From: Saccharothrix obliqua
Lineage (GTDB): Bacteria > Actinomycetota > Actinomycetes > Mycobacteriales > Pseudonocardiaceae
Assembly: GCF_019375475.1 (NCBI RefSeq)
Contig: NZ_JAHXGQ010000002.1
Coordinates: 682,001-746,000, forward strand
Direction of reading: 5' to 3'
Length of the DNA: 64,000 nucleotides
The notes under the pieces were generated by a model. It saw only the letters and a program-made list of their open reading frames with translations. It was not told where the DNA came from and did not search any database. This document shows positions 53,780 to 62,409 of this stretch, one piece after another (positions within the stretch are counted from its first letter, which is position 1; each line of letters opens with the position of its first letter). Made by a program: the position numbers and the translations under genes.

Positions 53780-54838
53780 TCACCCGGGTAGAGCAGCGGT
53801 GACGGTGTGGGCGGGTGTCGCGTTGGCGAAGGCGTTCCACAGCAGGTTGAGCGGGTGGTCGGCGGCGTAGCGGTCGCGTTCGCCCTTGCGCGAGAAGATG
53901 CCGGTGACGATCTCCAAGCGGGGCTTGTAGTCGTCGCCGAGGTCGATCTTGCGCAGACCTTGGCCGGGCAGGCGGCCCTCGATCGCCGCGTCGGCGACGC
54001 GTTCGGTGGTGAGCAGGCACCCGTGCAGGAGTCGGCTGGTGAGCAGGTTGAGGCCGTAGTTGAGTGAGTCGATGTCGGCGATGACGCGCAGCACGCCGCG
54101 GTAGTCGGGGCTGTACCAGCGGCTGAGGAATTGGGCGAGCAGGCCGGCGGTCGGGGCGAGCAGCGGCAGTCCGGGGAGTCGATCGGCGGTGACCGGGGTG
54201 TCGGGCAGTTCGCGGGTGGTGAGGTTGGTGAGTAGGGCGACGCGTTCGCGGTGCCATTCCGAGAAGTCGTAGTCCAGTGTGGGCGGCTGACCGATTTCGG
54301 CGGCGAAGCTGCCGCACACCAGGTCGACTTTTTTTGCGTCGAGTTTTCGCCACAGGTCGCGGGTGCGGACGTGTTCGATGTTGAGGTGGACGCCGCGGCG
54401 TTCGAAGTCCTCGCGCACCGCGGGCCACACGGCGCCGAGGAATTGCACGGTGAACTCGGTGGTGCCGAAGGTGACGGTGGACCCGACCCGACGACGGCTG
54501 CGGTGCAGGCTGTCGGTCCACGAGAGCAGGGTCCGCTGCGCCAAGGCGACGATCTCCTCGCCGGACGGCGTGAACAGGAAGTCCCTGCCGCGGCCCTGTT
54601 TCACCACCAGCGCTTCGCCTACCAGGCGGGTCGCGGCCTTGTTGAGGTTGTCGAGCTGCTTCTGCACGCTGGACTGTTCCCGCCCCAGCGCGCGGGCGGC
54701 GCGTTGCGCCGTGCCCGTGGCGTGCACGATGGCCAGGGTGCGTAGTTGGTCCAGGCTGACGTCGAGTATTCCCGGTGGGAAGGCCAGCAGTGCCGCCAGG
54801 GTCTCCGCCGTTTCGTCGTCGCGTGTCTTCTCCGGCAC
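53780..54838 (-). CDS. LysR-type transcriptional regulator
   Basis: 352 residues from a GTG with an AAGGAGG site. The N-terminal winged helix reads LDQLRTLAIVHATGTAQRAA, RALGREQSSVQKQLDNLNKA, VKQGRGRDFLFTPSGEEIVA. The periplasmic-binding-like effector domain follows (STVTFGTTEFTVQFLGAVWP, VDLVCGSFAAEIGQPP). The effector half is longer than usual and atypical, so the ligand cannot be guessed. It is divergent from the radical SAM operon over 229 bp that contain two spaced copies of CGAACATCTC. It probably regulates that operon and itself. Confidence 0.82.
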   Translation of the reverse strand: MPEKTRDDETAETLAALLAFPPGILDVSLDQLRTLAIVHATGTAQRAARALGREQSSVQKQLDNLNKAATRLVGEALVVKQGRGRDFLFTPSGEEIVALAQRTLLSWTDSLHRSRRRVGSTVTFGTTEFTVQFLGAVWPAVREDFERRGVHLNIEHVRTRDLWRKLDAKKVDLVCGSFAAEIGQPPTLDYDFSEWHRERVALLTNLTTRELPDTPVTADRLPGLPLLAPTAGLLAQFLSRWYSPDYRGVLRVIADIDSLNYGLNLLTSRLLHGCLLTTERVADAAIEGRLPGQGLRKIDLGDDYKPRLEIVTGIFSRKGERDRYAADHPLNLLWNAFANATPAHTVTAALPG

Positions 54839-54954
54839 CGCGCCCTCCTTCGCCCTGACCTGTCGATGGCACGACTTGACATGGAATTGGTCGCTTGGAC
54901 AGTGCGGTTGTCCTTGATCGCAGTTCCCGCCGAACTATCCCACAAATGTCTGCC

Positions 54955-54994
54955 CGAACATCTCAAGTCACGAGGTTGTTCGACCGAACATCTC
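54955..54994. promoter_or_regulatory. Direct repeats in the LysR / radical SAM control region
   Basis: CCGAACATCTC occurs twice with a 30-bp period, about three helical turns. Between them lies GAGGTTGTTCG, a near inverted copy. This spacing fits binding of a LysR-type tetramer upstream of the radical SAM gene. It is about 75 bp before the GTG start at 55068. Confidence 0.45.
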
Positions 54995-55067
54995 GGGTGG
55001 GTGCCTGACCTGGTGCCCTGGCGGCGGCCTCCGACAGAGGTGCGCCTGGGGAACGGAGGTCGCGCTG

Positions 55068-56186
55068 GTGACCGCTCGCGGTATCGCCACCGACGGGGTG
55101 GCGTCGTCCTGTTACTTCCGCACCACTGTCGAACAGCCGTTCCGCAAGGCACTGGTCCAGATCAACGAGGACTGCAACCTGCGCTGCGCCCACTGCTTCG
55201 TGTCCGCGACCAGGGTCGGCAGGCAGATGCCACTGACCGAGGTGGTGGAGAAGGTGATCCCACGCCTGGTGGACAGCCGTGTCCGCAGGGTGACCCTCAC
55301 CGGCGGGGAACCTACGATCCACCCCGATTTCCTGGACATCGTCCGCGCGTTCCGCGAGGTCGGGATGGACGTCGGGATCTGCACCAACGCCACCGCACTG
55401 ACCGCGGCCCAGATCACGGCCCTGGTCGAGCTGGGCGTGCACTGCAACGTCTCACTGGACGGGTTCGCCGCCGACTCGCACGGCAGGTTCCGGGGCGACC
55501 GGGCCAGTTTCGCCGTCACCGTGGCCACGGTCGAGCAGTTGGGGCGTGCCGGCATTCTGCAGGGGCTGCTGTGCACGCCCAACACGTTGGCGCAGAACGA
55601 GGAGTACGCCCGGCTGTGCGCGTTCGCCCGGACGAACGGGGCCCGCTACGTGCTGCTCAACCCACTGGGCAGCATGGGCCGCGGCGTCAAGTCGAAGGCC
55701 AGACTGGCCAAGACGACCCTGCACATGCGGGAGATCTTCGAGTTGACCGCACCGTTCGACGGCCCGGAGCTTGACCTCGCCCACATCCGCTTCCCCAACA
55801 CCGAAGCACGGCCACTGGCCGGATGCGAGGCCGGGACGATCATCTACGTGTTCACCCCCGGCGAGGTCACGGTGTGCCCGTACCTGGTGTTCGCCGCCCG
55901 CACCCCGCGATCACGGCACACCGACACCGAGTTCATCGTCGGCAACGTCTTCACCGACCCCGACATCGCGCAGCGGCTGGACGACTACCGCTTCCACGAC
56001 CGCTACCGGGTCGGCGCGAGCGCCACCTGCACGGCGTGCTCGCTGAACTCCGGCTGCGGCAAGGGCTGCCCGGCCGCGGTCGTCGCCGCCGGTGGCCGGA
56101 TCGGTGACATCGACGCCGAGCAGTGCCCGGTCGTCGACGACGACCACGTCGAGGGCCACCGGCTGCTGCCGCTGATGCCCGCGTGA
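55068..56186 (+). CDS. Radical SAM / SPASM-like protein
   Basis: 372 residues, GTG start with a GGAGGT site. The radical SAM cluster motif CNLRCAHC places Cys36, Cys40 and Cys43. LTGGEPTIHPDF (77-88) is the SAM-binding GGE motif, and the TIM-barrel strands continue (VGICTNATALTA, NVSLDG, LCTPN, VLLNPLGSMGRG). A C-terminal region with further cysteines (VCPYLVF, CTACSLNSGCGKGCP, QCPV) fits a SPASM-type auxiliary cluster domain. Such enzymes modify peptides, cofactors or nucleotides. No precursor peptide gene is visible, and the next genes act on nucleotides, so a nucleotide-linked substrate is an open possibility. It overlaps the kinase gene by 4 bp. Confidence 0.88.
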   Translation: MTARGIATDGVASSCYFRTTVEQPFRKALVQINEDCNLRCAHCFVSATRVGRQMPLTEVVEKVIPRLVDSRVRRVTLTGGEPTIHPDFLDIVRAFREVGMDVGICTNATALTAAQITALVELGVHCNVSLDGFAADSHGRFRGDRASFAVTVATVEQLGRAGILQGLLCTPNTLAQNEEYARLCAFARTNGARYVLLNPLGSMGRGVKSKARLAKTTLHMREIFELTAPFDGPELDLAHIRFPNTEARPLAGCEAGTIIYVFTPGEVTVCPYLVFAARTPRSRHTDTEFIVGNVFTDPDIAQRLDDYRFHDRYRVGASATCTACSLNSGCGKGCPAAVVAAGGRIGDIDAEQCPVVDDDHVEGHRLLPLMPA

Positions 56187-56839
56187 CCCGCCGGCCCTCG
56201 GACGAGCCGCGCCGCCTGCCGGGCACGCTGATCACCCTGGACGGCCCCGGCGGGGTGGGAAAGTCCACTGCCACCCGCTTGGTCGCCGAGACGCTGACCA
56301 CGGCCGGGGTGCCGGTGCACCCCACCACGCAGCCGTCCCGCGCACCGCTGGGTGAGCTGGCCCGGCACGGCACCGACACCTACCACGGCATGGCCCTGGC
56401 CTGCCTGTGCGCCGCCGACCGGCACCACCAGCTCGCCACCGAGATCGAGCCAGCGCTGCGCGCGGGCGCGACCGTCGTCTGTGATCGCTACGTCGCGTCC
56501 TCGCTGGTGCTGCAAGGTCTCGACGGGCTGCCCGCCGAGGTGGTGTGGCAACTCAACCACGGTGTCTACCGGCCGGATCTGACGGTCGTCCTCACCGGCG
56601 ACCCGCGCGTGATCGGCACCCGGCTTCGGATGCGCGGCGGGCACAGCCGCTTCGAGCGTGCCGAGGACAGCAGCGAGGCAGAGGCCGACCTGTACGTCCG
56701 CGCCGTGGTCGACCTGCGACGACGGGGCTGGCGGGTCGCCACCCTGGACACCACCGCCGACCCGCCCGACACGATCACCGTGGCGATCGTGTCCCTCATC
56801 CAGCACGTCCTGAAGGAGAAGAGCGCGGCATGTCCCTGA
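56183..56839 (+). CDS. tmk: Thymidylate kinase-like P-loop kinase
   Basis: 218 residues. The GTG start overlaps the radical SAM stop (GTGA). The P-loop LDGPGGVGKSTATRLV is at 19-34, the DR motif CDRYVASSLVLQGLD near 101-115, and the lid-like arginine segment RLRMRGGHSRFERAEDS near 153. This is the dTMP kinase fold, which phosphorylates dTMP or a related nucleotide. A second copy outside core metabolism, inside this cassette, suggests a dedicated nucleotide substrate. It overlaps the nuclease gene by 10 bp. Confidence 0.85.
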   Translation: MTRRPSDEPRRLPGTLITLDGPGGVGKSTATRLVAETLTTAGVPVHPTTQPSRAPLGELARHGTDTYHGMALACLCAADRHHQLATEIEPALRAGATVVCDRYVASSLVLQGLDGLPAEVVWQLNHGVYRPDLTVVLTGDPRVIGTRLRMRGGHSRFERAEDSSEAEADLYVRAVVDLRRRGWRVATLDTTADPPDTITVAIVSLIQHVLKEKSAACP

Positions 56840-57669
56840 GCGTCATCACCGTCAATGTCGGCGCCCCCTCACTGGACCGGGCCCACCGCCAACTCCGTTG
56901 GCTCGCCGCCCGCTCCGAGGACATGCTGGTGCTCACCGAGACCAAAGCCACCGCGGGAAGCCGGTTCCTCGCCGAGGCGTTCACCGCCGCCGGCTACTCG
57001 GTGACCTTCCCCGACCACGCGCCCGGCGAACTCGGCGTCATGATCGTCAGCAGGCTGCGCACCACTCCGGACCCGCTCGGCGCGGCACTGGACTACCTGC
57101 CCGCCCGCGCGGCCGGGGTCGTGGTCGACACCACCGACGGGCCGCTGCGCGTCATCGGCGCCTACGCGCCCTCCCGCGACGCCACCGCCGAGAAAACCGA
57201 ACGCAAGAAGACCTGGCTCCGACGCTTCAACCACGCCCTGGACGCCACCGCCCACGACGTGCCGCTACTGCTGCTCGGCGATCTCAACGTGCTCGAACCC
57301 GGCCACACCCCGGCGCACAGGGGCCAGTTCGCGCCGTTCGAGTACGCCTTCTACACCGATCTCACCGATCGGCACCACCTGGTCGACCTGTTCCGGCACC
57401 TGCACCCCGACCAGGTCGAACACAGTTGGGCACGACGGCCGGACCTCGGCTACCGCTACGACCATGCCCACGGCTCGCACAGCCTCGCCGAACGGCTCAC
57501 CCACTGCGAATACATCCACGAAACCCGGCAACCCGCCGCGGACGGCTCCCGGCTCACCGACCACTCGGGACTCGCCGTGCGCCTGGCGCTGACCGCCACC
57601 ACCACGCTGCTAACGTCGGACCCCGCCACGGTGGCCACACCGGCCGAGCCGGAACCCACCCTGTTCTGA
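56830..57669 (+). CDS. Endonuclease/exonuclease/phosphatase (EEP) family protein
   Basis: 279 residues with the exonuclease III/DNase I fold. Metal and catalytic landmarks: VNVGAP at the start, LTETKA (36-41), GVMIVSRL, RVIGAYAPS, LLLGDLNVLEPG (about 145) and TDHSGLAVRL (about 243). The substrate may be DNA, RNA or a phosphoester. It overlaps the kinase gene by 10 bp, so the two are co-translated. No signal peptide. The end is Thr/Pro-rich. Confidence 0.85.
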   Translation: MSLSVITVNVGAPSLDRAHRQLRWLAARSEDMLVLTETKATAGSRFLAEAFTAAGYSVTFPDHAPGELGVMIVSRLRTTPDPLGAALDYLPARAAGVVVDTTDGPLRVIGAYAPSRDATAEKTERKKTWLRRFNHALDATAHDVPLLLLGDLNVLEPGHTPAHRGQFAPFEYAFYTDLTDRHHLVDLFRHLHPDQVEHSWARRPDLGYRYDHAHGSHSLAERLTHCEYIHETRQPAADGSRLTDHSGLAVRLALTATTTLLTSDPATVATPAEPEPTLF

Positions 57670-57740
57670 CGAGCCGGTCCCCCTTCCCGGCCGCCGGACC
57701 ACATGCCCCGTCGGACGAGACCGCGAGGACCAGCCGCAGG

Positions 57741-58241
57741 ATGACCGCCTCACCGACCAGCACCGTCAAACCCCGCATCGGCGCCCGAGTCCTCCTGCTG
57801 GACCCCGACGACCGCGTACTGCTCATCCACGCCCTCGACCCCGACGACCCCACCCACCACTGGTGGGAACTACCCGGCGGCGGCCTCGACGAAGGCGAAG
57901 ACCCCGAGACCGCGGCCCGCCGCGAAGTCGCCGAGGAAACCGGGATCCTGCTCACCACCCTCGACCGGAAACTGTGGGTGCGGGAATCCCGCTTCCGCTA
58001 CAAGAACCGCGACCACCACCGCATCGACCACGTATTCCTCGGCCGCACCCCCGACACCACACCACAGATCACGCCCCAACCCACCGAAAACGAAAGGGCC
58101 GGCCTGATCGAACACCGCTGGTGGCCTGCCAGCCGGCTACGGCAGTGCCACGACAAACTCCTGCCCGCCCAACTGCCCACCCTGGTCGAGGACCTGCTCG
58201 CCGACCGGTTCAGCCCCACTCCCCTCACCCTCACCGACTGA
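57741..58241 (+). CDS. NUDIX hydrolase
   Basis: 166 residues. A full Nudix box runs from Gly47 to Ile69 (GGLDEGEDPETAARREVAEE followed by TGI), with the G-x5-E-x7-R-E-x-x-E-E-x-G-I spacing intact. It hydrolyses nucleoside diphosphates linked to another moiety, often damaged or modified nucleotides. It lies 71 bp after the EEP nuclease gene on the same strand and probably belongs to the same cassette. Confidence 0.92.
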   Translation: MTASPTSTVKPRIGARVLLLDPDDRVLLIHALDPDDPTHHWWELPGGGLDEGEDPETAARREVAEETGILLTTLDRKLWVRESRFRYKNRDHHRIDHVFLGRTPDTTPQITPQPTENERAGLIEHRWWPASRLRQCHDKLLPAQLPTLVEDLLADRFSPTPLTLTD

Positions 58242-58439
58242 CCGTTCCACCAGCCTGCCGTGCGGTAATGGGGAAACCGTTCGACGGTTGAACGATGTCC
58301 TGCGGCGGCGACCCAGCGAGCGGTTCGCGTTTGATCGCGGCAGAGGTACGACGTCGTCGGCGATCGGCACTCCCCGCTCGTGCCGGTGCCTCGTGCAGCG
58401 GCACGGAGGTCGCCCAGGATGAGTTCGCGTAGCCGCTTG

Positions 58440-60176
58440 TCAGCGGGCGGCGCGCAGGGCTGCCGTGGCGGCGCGCCCGATGGCTTGGGCGGTGGTGGTC
58501 GGGCTGGTGAGCTTGTGCACGGTGACCCCGTCGAACGGTTTGTCGCGGTCGTCGGTGGTCAGCCACAGCACGGCGCATCCCGACGCGCGCAGGCGGTCGA
58601 CCTGGGCTCGTCCGGTGGCGCGTTCGTTGCGGTCGTAGTGCCCGTCGGACACGATTACCAGCAACCGCGCCGCTCCGGGGTGCGACAGTCCGAGCGCGCC
58701 GTCGAGTGCCGCGGTGGCAGCGGCGATGTCGTGGGAACCGTCGTCGGCTTCGAATTCGGTTACCAGGTCGGGTGCGGTTCCGGGGTGGGTGATCGGGCGG
58801 ACATGCGCGCCGTAGATGACGGCGGCGGTGGTGACCGGGACGGTCGCGCGGTGTCCGGCGTGGGCGAGGATCCATGCGGTGGAGGCGACAGGGTGGCGCA
58901 GGTGGCCCATCGAGCCGGACACGTCGCACGCGATGCCCAACCGCAGCGGCGGGGCGGGCGTGATGAGTCGGGCGGTGCGGGTGAACGGTTCGGCGGTCAC
59001 GGTCGCGCCGGCGGCGCGTTGGGCATCCGCGGCGAGTGCGCCGCGCATCCGCAGCCGTCCCGGTGGGATCGGCGAGGTGGACTTGACCGCCACCCGTTCC
59101 CGGACCCCGGCGGTGGACAACGCACGGGCGAGGACACGGGCGGCGGTGCGTTCGTCGGCGGTCGGTGCGCGGGTGCCCGCCGTGGCGGTGGCACCGTAGC
59201 CCCTGGGGTTGTAGTGCGCGCCGGAGAACACTGTCCGGGCGGTTGCCTCATTGGCCTCGTGGGCGGCGTTGTCGACGGCTTGCCGTGTCGCCGCCACAGT
59301 GGCGGGGTCCGGCGGCGGGGCTTCCTCGGCAACCGCCCGCGCGACGTTCGCCAATGCCTGTCCGATGGCCTGGGTCAGCGGTGAGGGCACGCCCGACGGA
59401 GCGGGGACGCCGGGGTTCGCGTCGGGGTTGTCGGGGTCGGTGCCGATGGCCTGACACCACCGCCGTCCCAGGTCGATCATCGCGTCGGCGTCGTCGTCGG
59501 TGGTGTTCAACGCTTCGCGCCACAGTCCGCGCAACTCGGCCAACAGGTCCGCGCCGAGGATGTTCTCGACCATGGCGGCGACCGGGGCGGTTTCGGTGGC
59601 GGTGAGGATGCCGCCGTCCACCCGTGCCAACAACAGCGCTGCGGTGTGCGCGGCGTCCGCCTTGGTCATCTGTGGCGCGCGGGCGGGGTCGGCGGCATCG
59701 GTTTCGGTGAGGATCAGGTCGGTGGCGGACGCGCGCAGCCAGTGCCGGTCATCGGGGCGGCGGCGCACCTGAGCTGCTTCCATGCGTGGCTCCTCCAGCA
59801 GCATGGCGGCGGCGACCACGGCGGGCGGCGCGTCGTCGGGTGGTTCCCACGCGGTGTGTTTGGCGTGCCCGCACTCATGGGTGAGCAGTCCCCACGTGGT
59901 GGCGTAACGGGTCCGGTCGGCGAGGCTGGCGGGATCCACGGTGGCGGGATCCACCCCGAGGTGGTTGCCGTCGACCTCGATCAGCGCGCGGGCGGGGTAG
60001 AAACACGCCGGGGCACCGCCGCCGGCACCAGGCGCGATGGTGACCAACAGGTCCTCGCGGTCGGCGATGATCTCGACCTCGTCCACGAGTGCGGTGGACA
60101 GTGCCAACCATTCGGGGCGAGCGGGCAACACGGCGGCACCGACGGCGTCGGGGTCGACTGTCAGGTGGCTGTTCAT
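58440..60176 (-). CDS. VWA-domain protein with HECGH metallopeptidase-like motif
   Basis: 578 residues from the ATG; a GTG directly before it is also possible. The ribosome site is AAAGGA. The N-terminal part contains LLTHECGHAKHT (His100, Glu101, His104), followed by the LLEEPRMEA helix that could supply a third metal ligand. This is the zinc-peptidase-like layout of some MoxR-associated VWA proteins. The C-terminal VWA domain has the MIDAS motif DVSGSMG (about 417-423) and LVIVSDGHYD. The partner AAA ATPase gene lies just upstream on the same strand, so they probably form a CobS/CobT-like or MoxR-VWA chaperone pair. The target is unknown. Confidence 0.82.
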   Translation of the reverse strand: MNSHLTVDPDAVGAAVLPARPEWLALSTALVDEVEIIADREDLLVTIAPGAGGGAPACFYPARALIEVDGNHLGVDPATVDPASLADRTRYATTWGLLTHECGHAKHTAWEPPDDAPPAVVAAAMLLEEPRMEAAQVRRRPDDRHWLRASATDLILTETDAADPARAPQMTKADAAHTAALLLARVDGGILTATETAPVAAMVENILGADLLAELRGLWREALNTTDDDADAMIDLGRRWCQAIGTDPDNPDANPGVPAPSGVPSPLTQAIGQALANVARAVAEEAPPPDPATVAATRQAVDNAAHEANEATARTVFSGAHYNPRGYGATATAGTRAPTADERTAARVLARALSTAGVRERVAVKSTSPIPPGRLRMRGALAADAQRAAGATVTAEPFTRTARLITPAPPLRLGIACDVSGSMGHLRHPVASTAWILAHAGHRATVPVTTAAVIYGAHVRPITHPGTAPDLVTEFEADDGSHDIAAATAALDGALGLSHPGAARLLVIVSDGHYDRNERATGRAQVDRLRASGCAVLWLTTDDRDKPFDGVTVHKLTSPTTTAQAIGRAATAALRAAR

Positions 60177-60233
60177 CACGAAAGTCCTTTCGGGACGGTG
60201 GGCGGTGTCGGATGCGTTGGCAACGGGTCGGGG

Positions 60234-61466
60234 TCAGATGCGGGCACCGAGTGCCAGGGGTGCCACAGCGGTGCCGAAGACGGCTTGCACGGTGGCGGCG
60301 ACGATCTCGCGGTCCTCTTCCGGTGCGATGCCCACGAGGTTGCCGGCGGCGGCTTCCGCGCCGACCACGCCCGCGATCTTCTGGAAAGCGATCAACTCCC
60401 GAAGTTGCGGTGCCCAACCGATTTCGCCCTTGGCCTGTCGGGTGGCGAGGTTGCGCGCGACCTTGACCGCGCGCTTGTCGATCTTGAGTTGGGTCGCGAG
60501 GTCGTAGTCGGTGACCACCTGGATCTGCGCGGAGAACCGGGACGACAGGGCATCGGTGAGGATCGCGCCGTGCGCGCCGGGGTTGTGCCCGGCGACGACG
60601 TAGAACCCCGGCGCGGCATCCACGACCTCACCGCCGTTGGCTTTGATCACGATCCGGCGACGTCCGTCCATCGCGGGGTAGACCACCGCGAGCACGGTCG
60701 GCGCGATCAGCGTGGCGTCGTCGATGAACAGCGGCACACCCTCCCGCATCGCGCGGACCAGCGGACCGTGCACGAACACGTACCGGCCGTCGTCGGTCTG
60801 GGTGTACTCGCCCACGAAGTCCGCGACCGCGGTGTCCCCGTCGCCCTGAACCGTCACCAGATCCGGGAAAGCAGCCTCCACCACCGAGGTCTTCCCCGTA
60901 CCGGGAGGTCCGTACAACAGCGCGGCGACCCCGGCGTCCCGGAACCGCCGCAGCGCGGTCACATCCGGCATTCCGGCCAACATCCGGGGGTGGTAGTCCA
61001 CCCCGTTCGGACGTTTCACCGGACCTGTCACCACGCGCGCCGACCCGGCGGGAGTGCCATTCGGTGGGCTGGCGGGCGGTGTCCTCGGGCGGGGCGTGCG
61101 CGGCGCGCCGGGGGTGGTTGCGGACGCGGCGGCGGACGCCGTGGTCGCGGTCGCCCGGTAAGCCAACGGCGACGGGGTGGCGACCTCCGCCTCCCCTCGG
61201 TGTGCGAGCACCTTGCACGCGTTACCGACCGCCCCGGATGACCGGTTCAGGGTGTGCGCGATGGTGCGCGGCGTGAGGTCGGTGCCCGCGTTGTCGGCGA
61301 GGACTTTGGCGACCAACGCGCGCAGTTCACCGCTGCCGAGCCGCTTCCGCGTGCCCGCCGGCGTGGCGGTTGTCGGGGTGGACATAGTCATCGCGGGGGT
61401 TCGTTGCGAGTGCTCGCGGTCGACAGGACGGGTTAGGCGGGAGGCGGGAGTGGCAGTCGTGGTCAT
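60234..61466 (-). CDS. MoxR/CobS-type AAA+ ATPase with N-terminal winged helix
   Basis: 410 residues. Residues about 40-95 form a wHTH (LRALVAKVLADNAGTDLTPR, TIAHTLNRSSGAVGNACKVL), followed by an Ala/Pro linker to about 150. The AAA+ core has Walker A GPPGTGKTS (186-194), Walker B VPLFIDDATLIA (near 243), PGFYVVAGHNPGAHGAILTD with sensor residues, and the Arg-rich LSSRFSAQIQ. It resembles the MoxR/NorQ/CobS ATPases that remodel VWA partners. The DNA-binding-like N-terminus is unusual for this family and is shared with the protein at 50.3 kb. A second in-frame ATG group at about 61385-61391 could be the start. Confidence 0.82.
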   Translation of the reverse strand: MTTTATPASRLTRPVDREHSQRTPAMTMSTPTTATPAGTRKRLGSGELRALVAKVLADNAGTDLTPRTIAHTLNRSSGAVGNACKVLAHRGEAEVATPSPLAYRATATTASAAASATTPGAPRTPRPRTPPASPPNGTPAGSARVVTGPVKRPNGVDYHPRMLAGMPDVTALRRFRDAGVAALLYGPPGTGKTSVVEAAFPDLVTVQGDGDTAVADFVGEYTQTDDGRYVFVHGPLVRAMREGVPLFIDDATLIAPTVLAVVYPAMDGRRRIVIKANGGEVVDAAPGFYVVAGHNPGAHGAILTDALSSRFSAQIQVVTDYDLATQLKIDKRAVKVARNLATRQAKGEIGWAPQLRELIAFQKIAGVVGAEAAAGNLVGIAPEEDREIVAATVQAVFGTAVAPLALGARI

Positions 61467-62071
61467 CGTGTGCTTCTTCCGGTTCGGTCGGGCTTACTGG
61501 GTCACACCACTATGGACGCTTCCGTACCGACGAGAAGTCAAGCCAGGTCTCAAACAAGATGTCCGTCTTCTGTGGACAGTGCCTCCGTGCCGACCGCACT
61601 CGCGCGGTTCTCGTGAGAGGAAGCTCGGCCCTGCTCCGACGCCACCGAGCTTGCCGTCACCTTGCCGAGTCGCGGCTCTCGGAACCGCCGAGGATGGTGT
61701 CGACCGTGGTTCCGGCAGCGGCAAGCCAGCTCGATTCCGACACGCAGGAGGAGCGCCGAGACGGGCATGGCCTTCGCGGTCACGGTGTGCGAGCCGCCTG
61801 CTTGGTCGTGCGACAGCAGGCCCGACATGAGGCGCGACGGCGTGACCGACCGAGCTGTCCGACCATTGTGGATGGACGGACAGGCGAACTCGGTGATCGG
61901 GCGGTGCACGTGGGTCCGCCGGGGCTGCCGTTCGAGTCCAGGACGGCTTGCCTGGCACCGCAGAGCCGCTCACCTTCAACCTCAGCTCGCGACGGCGGTG
62001 CCAGCGACTTGAACCTGCTCGTTGTGGGGATCGATGATCCACCGCTGCGGTGAAGAGGTCCCGGTGGCCGG
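61467..62071. other. Intergenic region without recognisable gene
   Basis: 605 bp between the MoxR-type ATPase gene and the small gene at 62072. The region holds the promoter of the leftward MoxR-VWA operon at its left end. Open frames on both strands are Arg/Pro/Ser-rich and match nothing I know. It may be the decayed remains of a gene or an element boundary. Confidence 0.4.
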
Positions 62072-62368
62072 TCATGCTGCTGTGGCTTTCCGGACCTGCT
62101 GCGCGCGAGTCAGGGCGACGATGTGCGCGCGAACGTGGTCGATGAGCGCTTCGGGAAGTTGGATGTTGATCGAGCGGTTGAGCTCGTCGCGCTCGCGCAT
62201 GGACTCCTCGACACCGACGTCGGTCAGGTCGATGGGGGCATAGTCGAGCAGTTGGTCGGCGTAGCGGCCGACGACCAAGCGGCGGTGCCAGTCCGGTGTG
62301 CCGGGATAGGGCCGGTGTTCGGAGGCCGAGGCGCGGAACCGTCCGGGTAACGAGGTCAGTGAGGCCAC
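62072..62368 (-). CDS. Small hypothetical protein next to CRISPR leader 3
   Basis: 98 residues from a GTG. The second half looks like real coding sequence: WHRRLVVGRYADQLLDYAPI, DLTDVGVEESMRERDELNRS, INIQLPEALIDHVRAHIVAL. It suggests a small helical protein. I do not recognise it, and the first residues and start are uncertain. It is divergent from CRISPR leader 3, which begins about 42 bp away. Confidence 0.4.
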   Translation of the reverse strand: MASLTSLPGRFRASASEHRPYPGTPDWHRRLVVGRYADQLLDYAPIDLTDVGVEESMRERDELNRSINIQLPEALIDHVRAHIVALTRAQQVRKATAA

Positions 62369-62409
62369 GATTCCGGTGCTCGTACGAGGGCGACGGTAAC
62401 CGGACGCCG

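Noticed and set aside
58270-58295. Short hairpin AACCGT-TCG-ACGGTT between the NUDIX and VWA genes as terminator
   Set aside because: The stem has only six pairs and convergent genes often have stronger signals; it was not convincing enough to list.
61494-62075. A 193-residue minus-strand frame between the MoxR ATPase and the small gene
   Set aside because: Arg/Pro/Ser-rich translation, no family resemblance, and competing frames of equal quality on the other strand.
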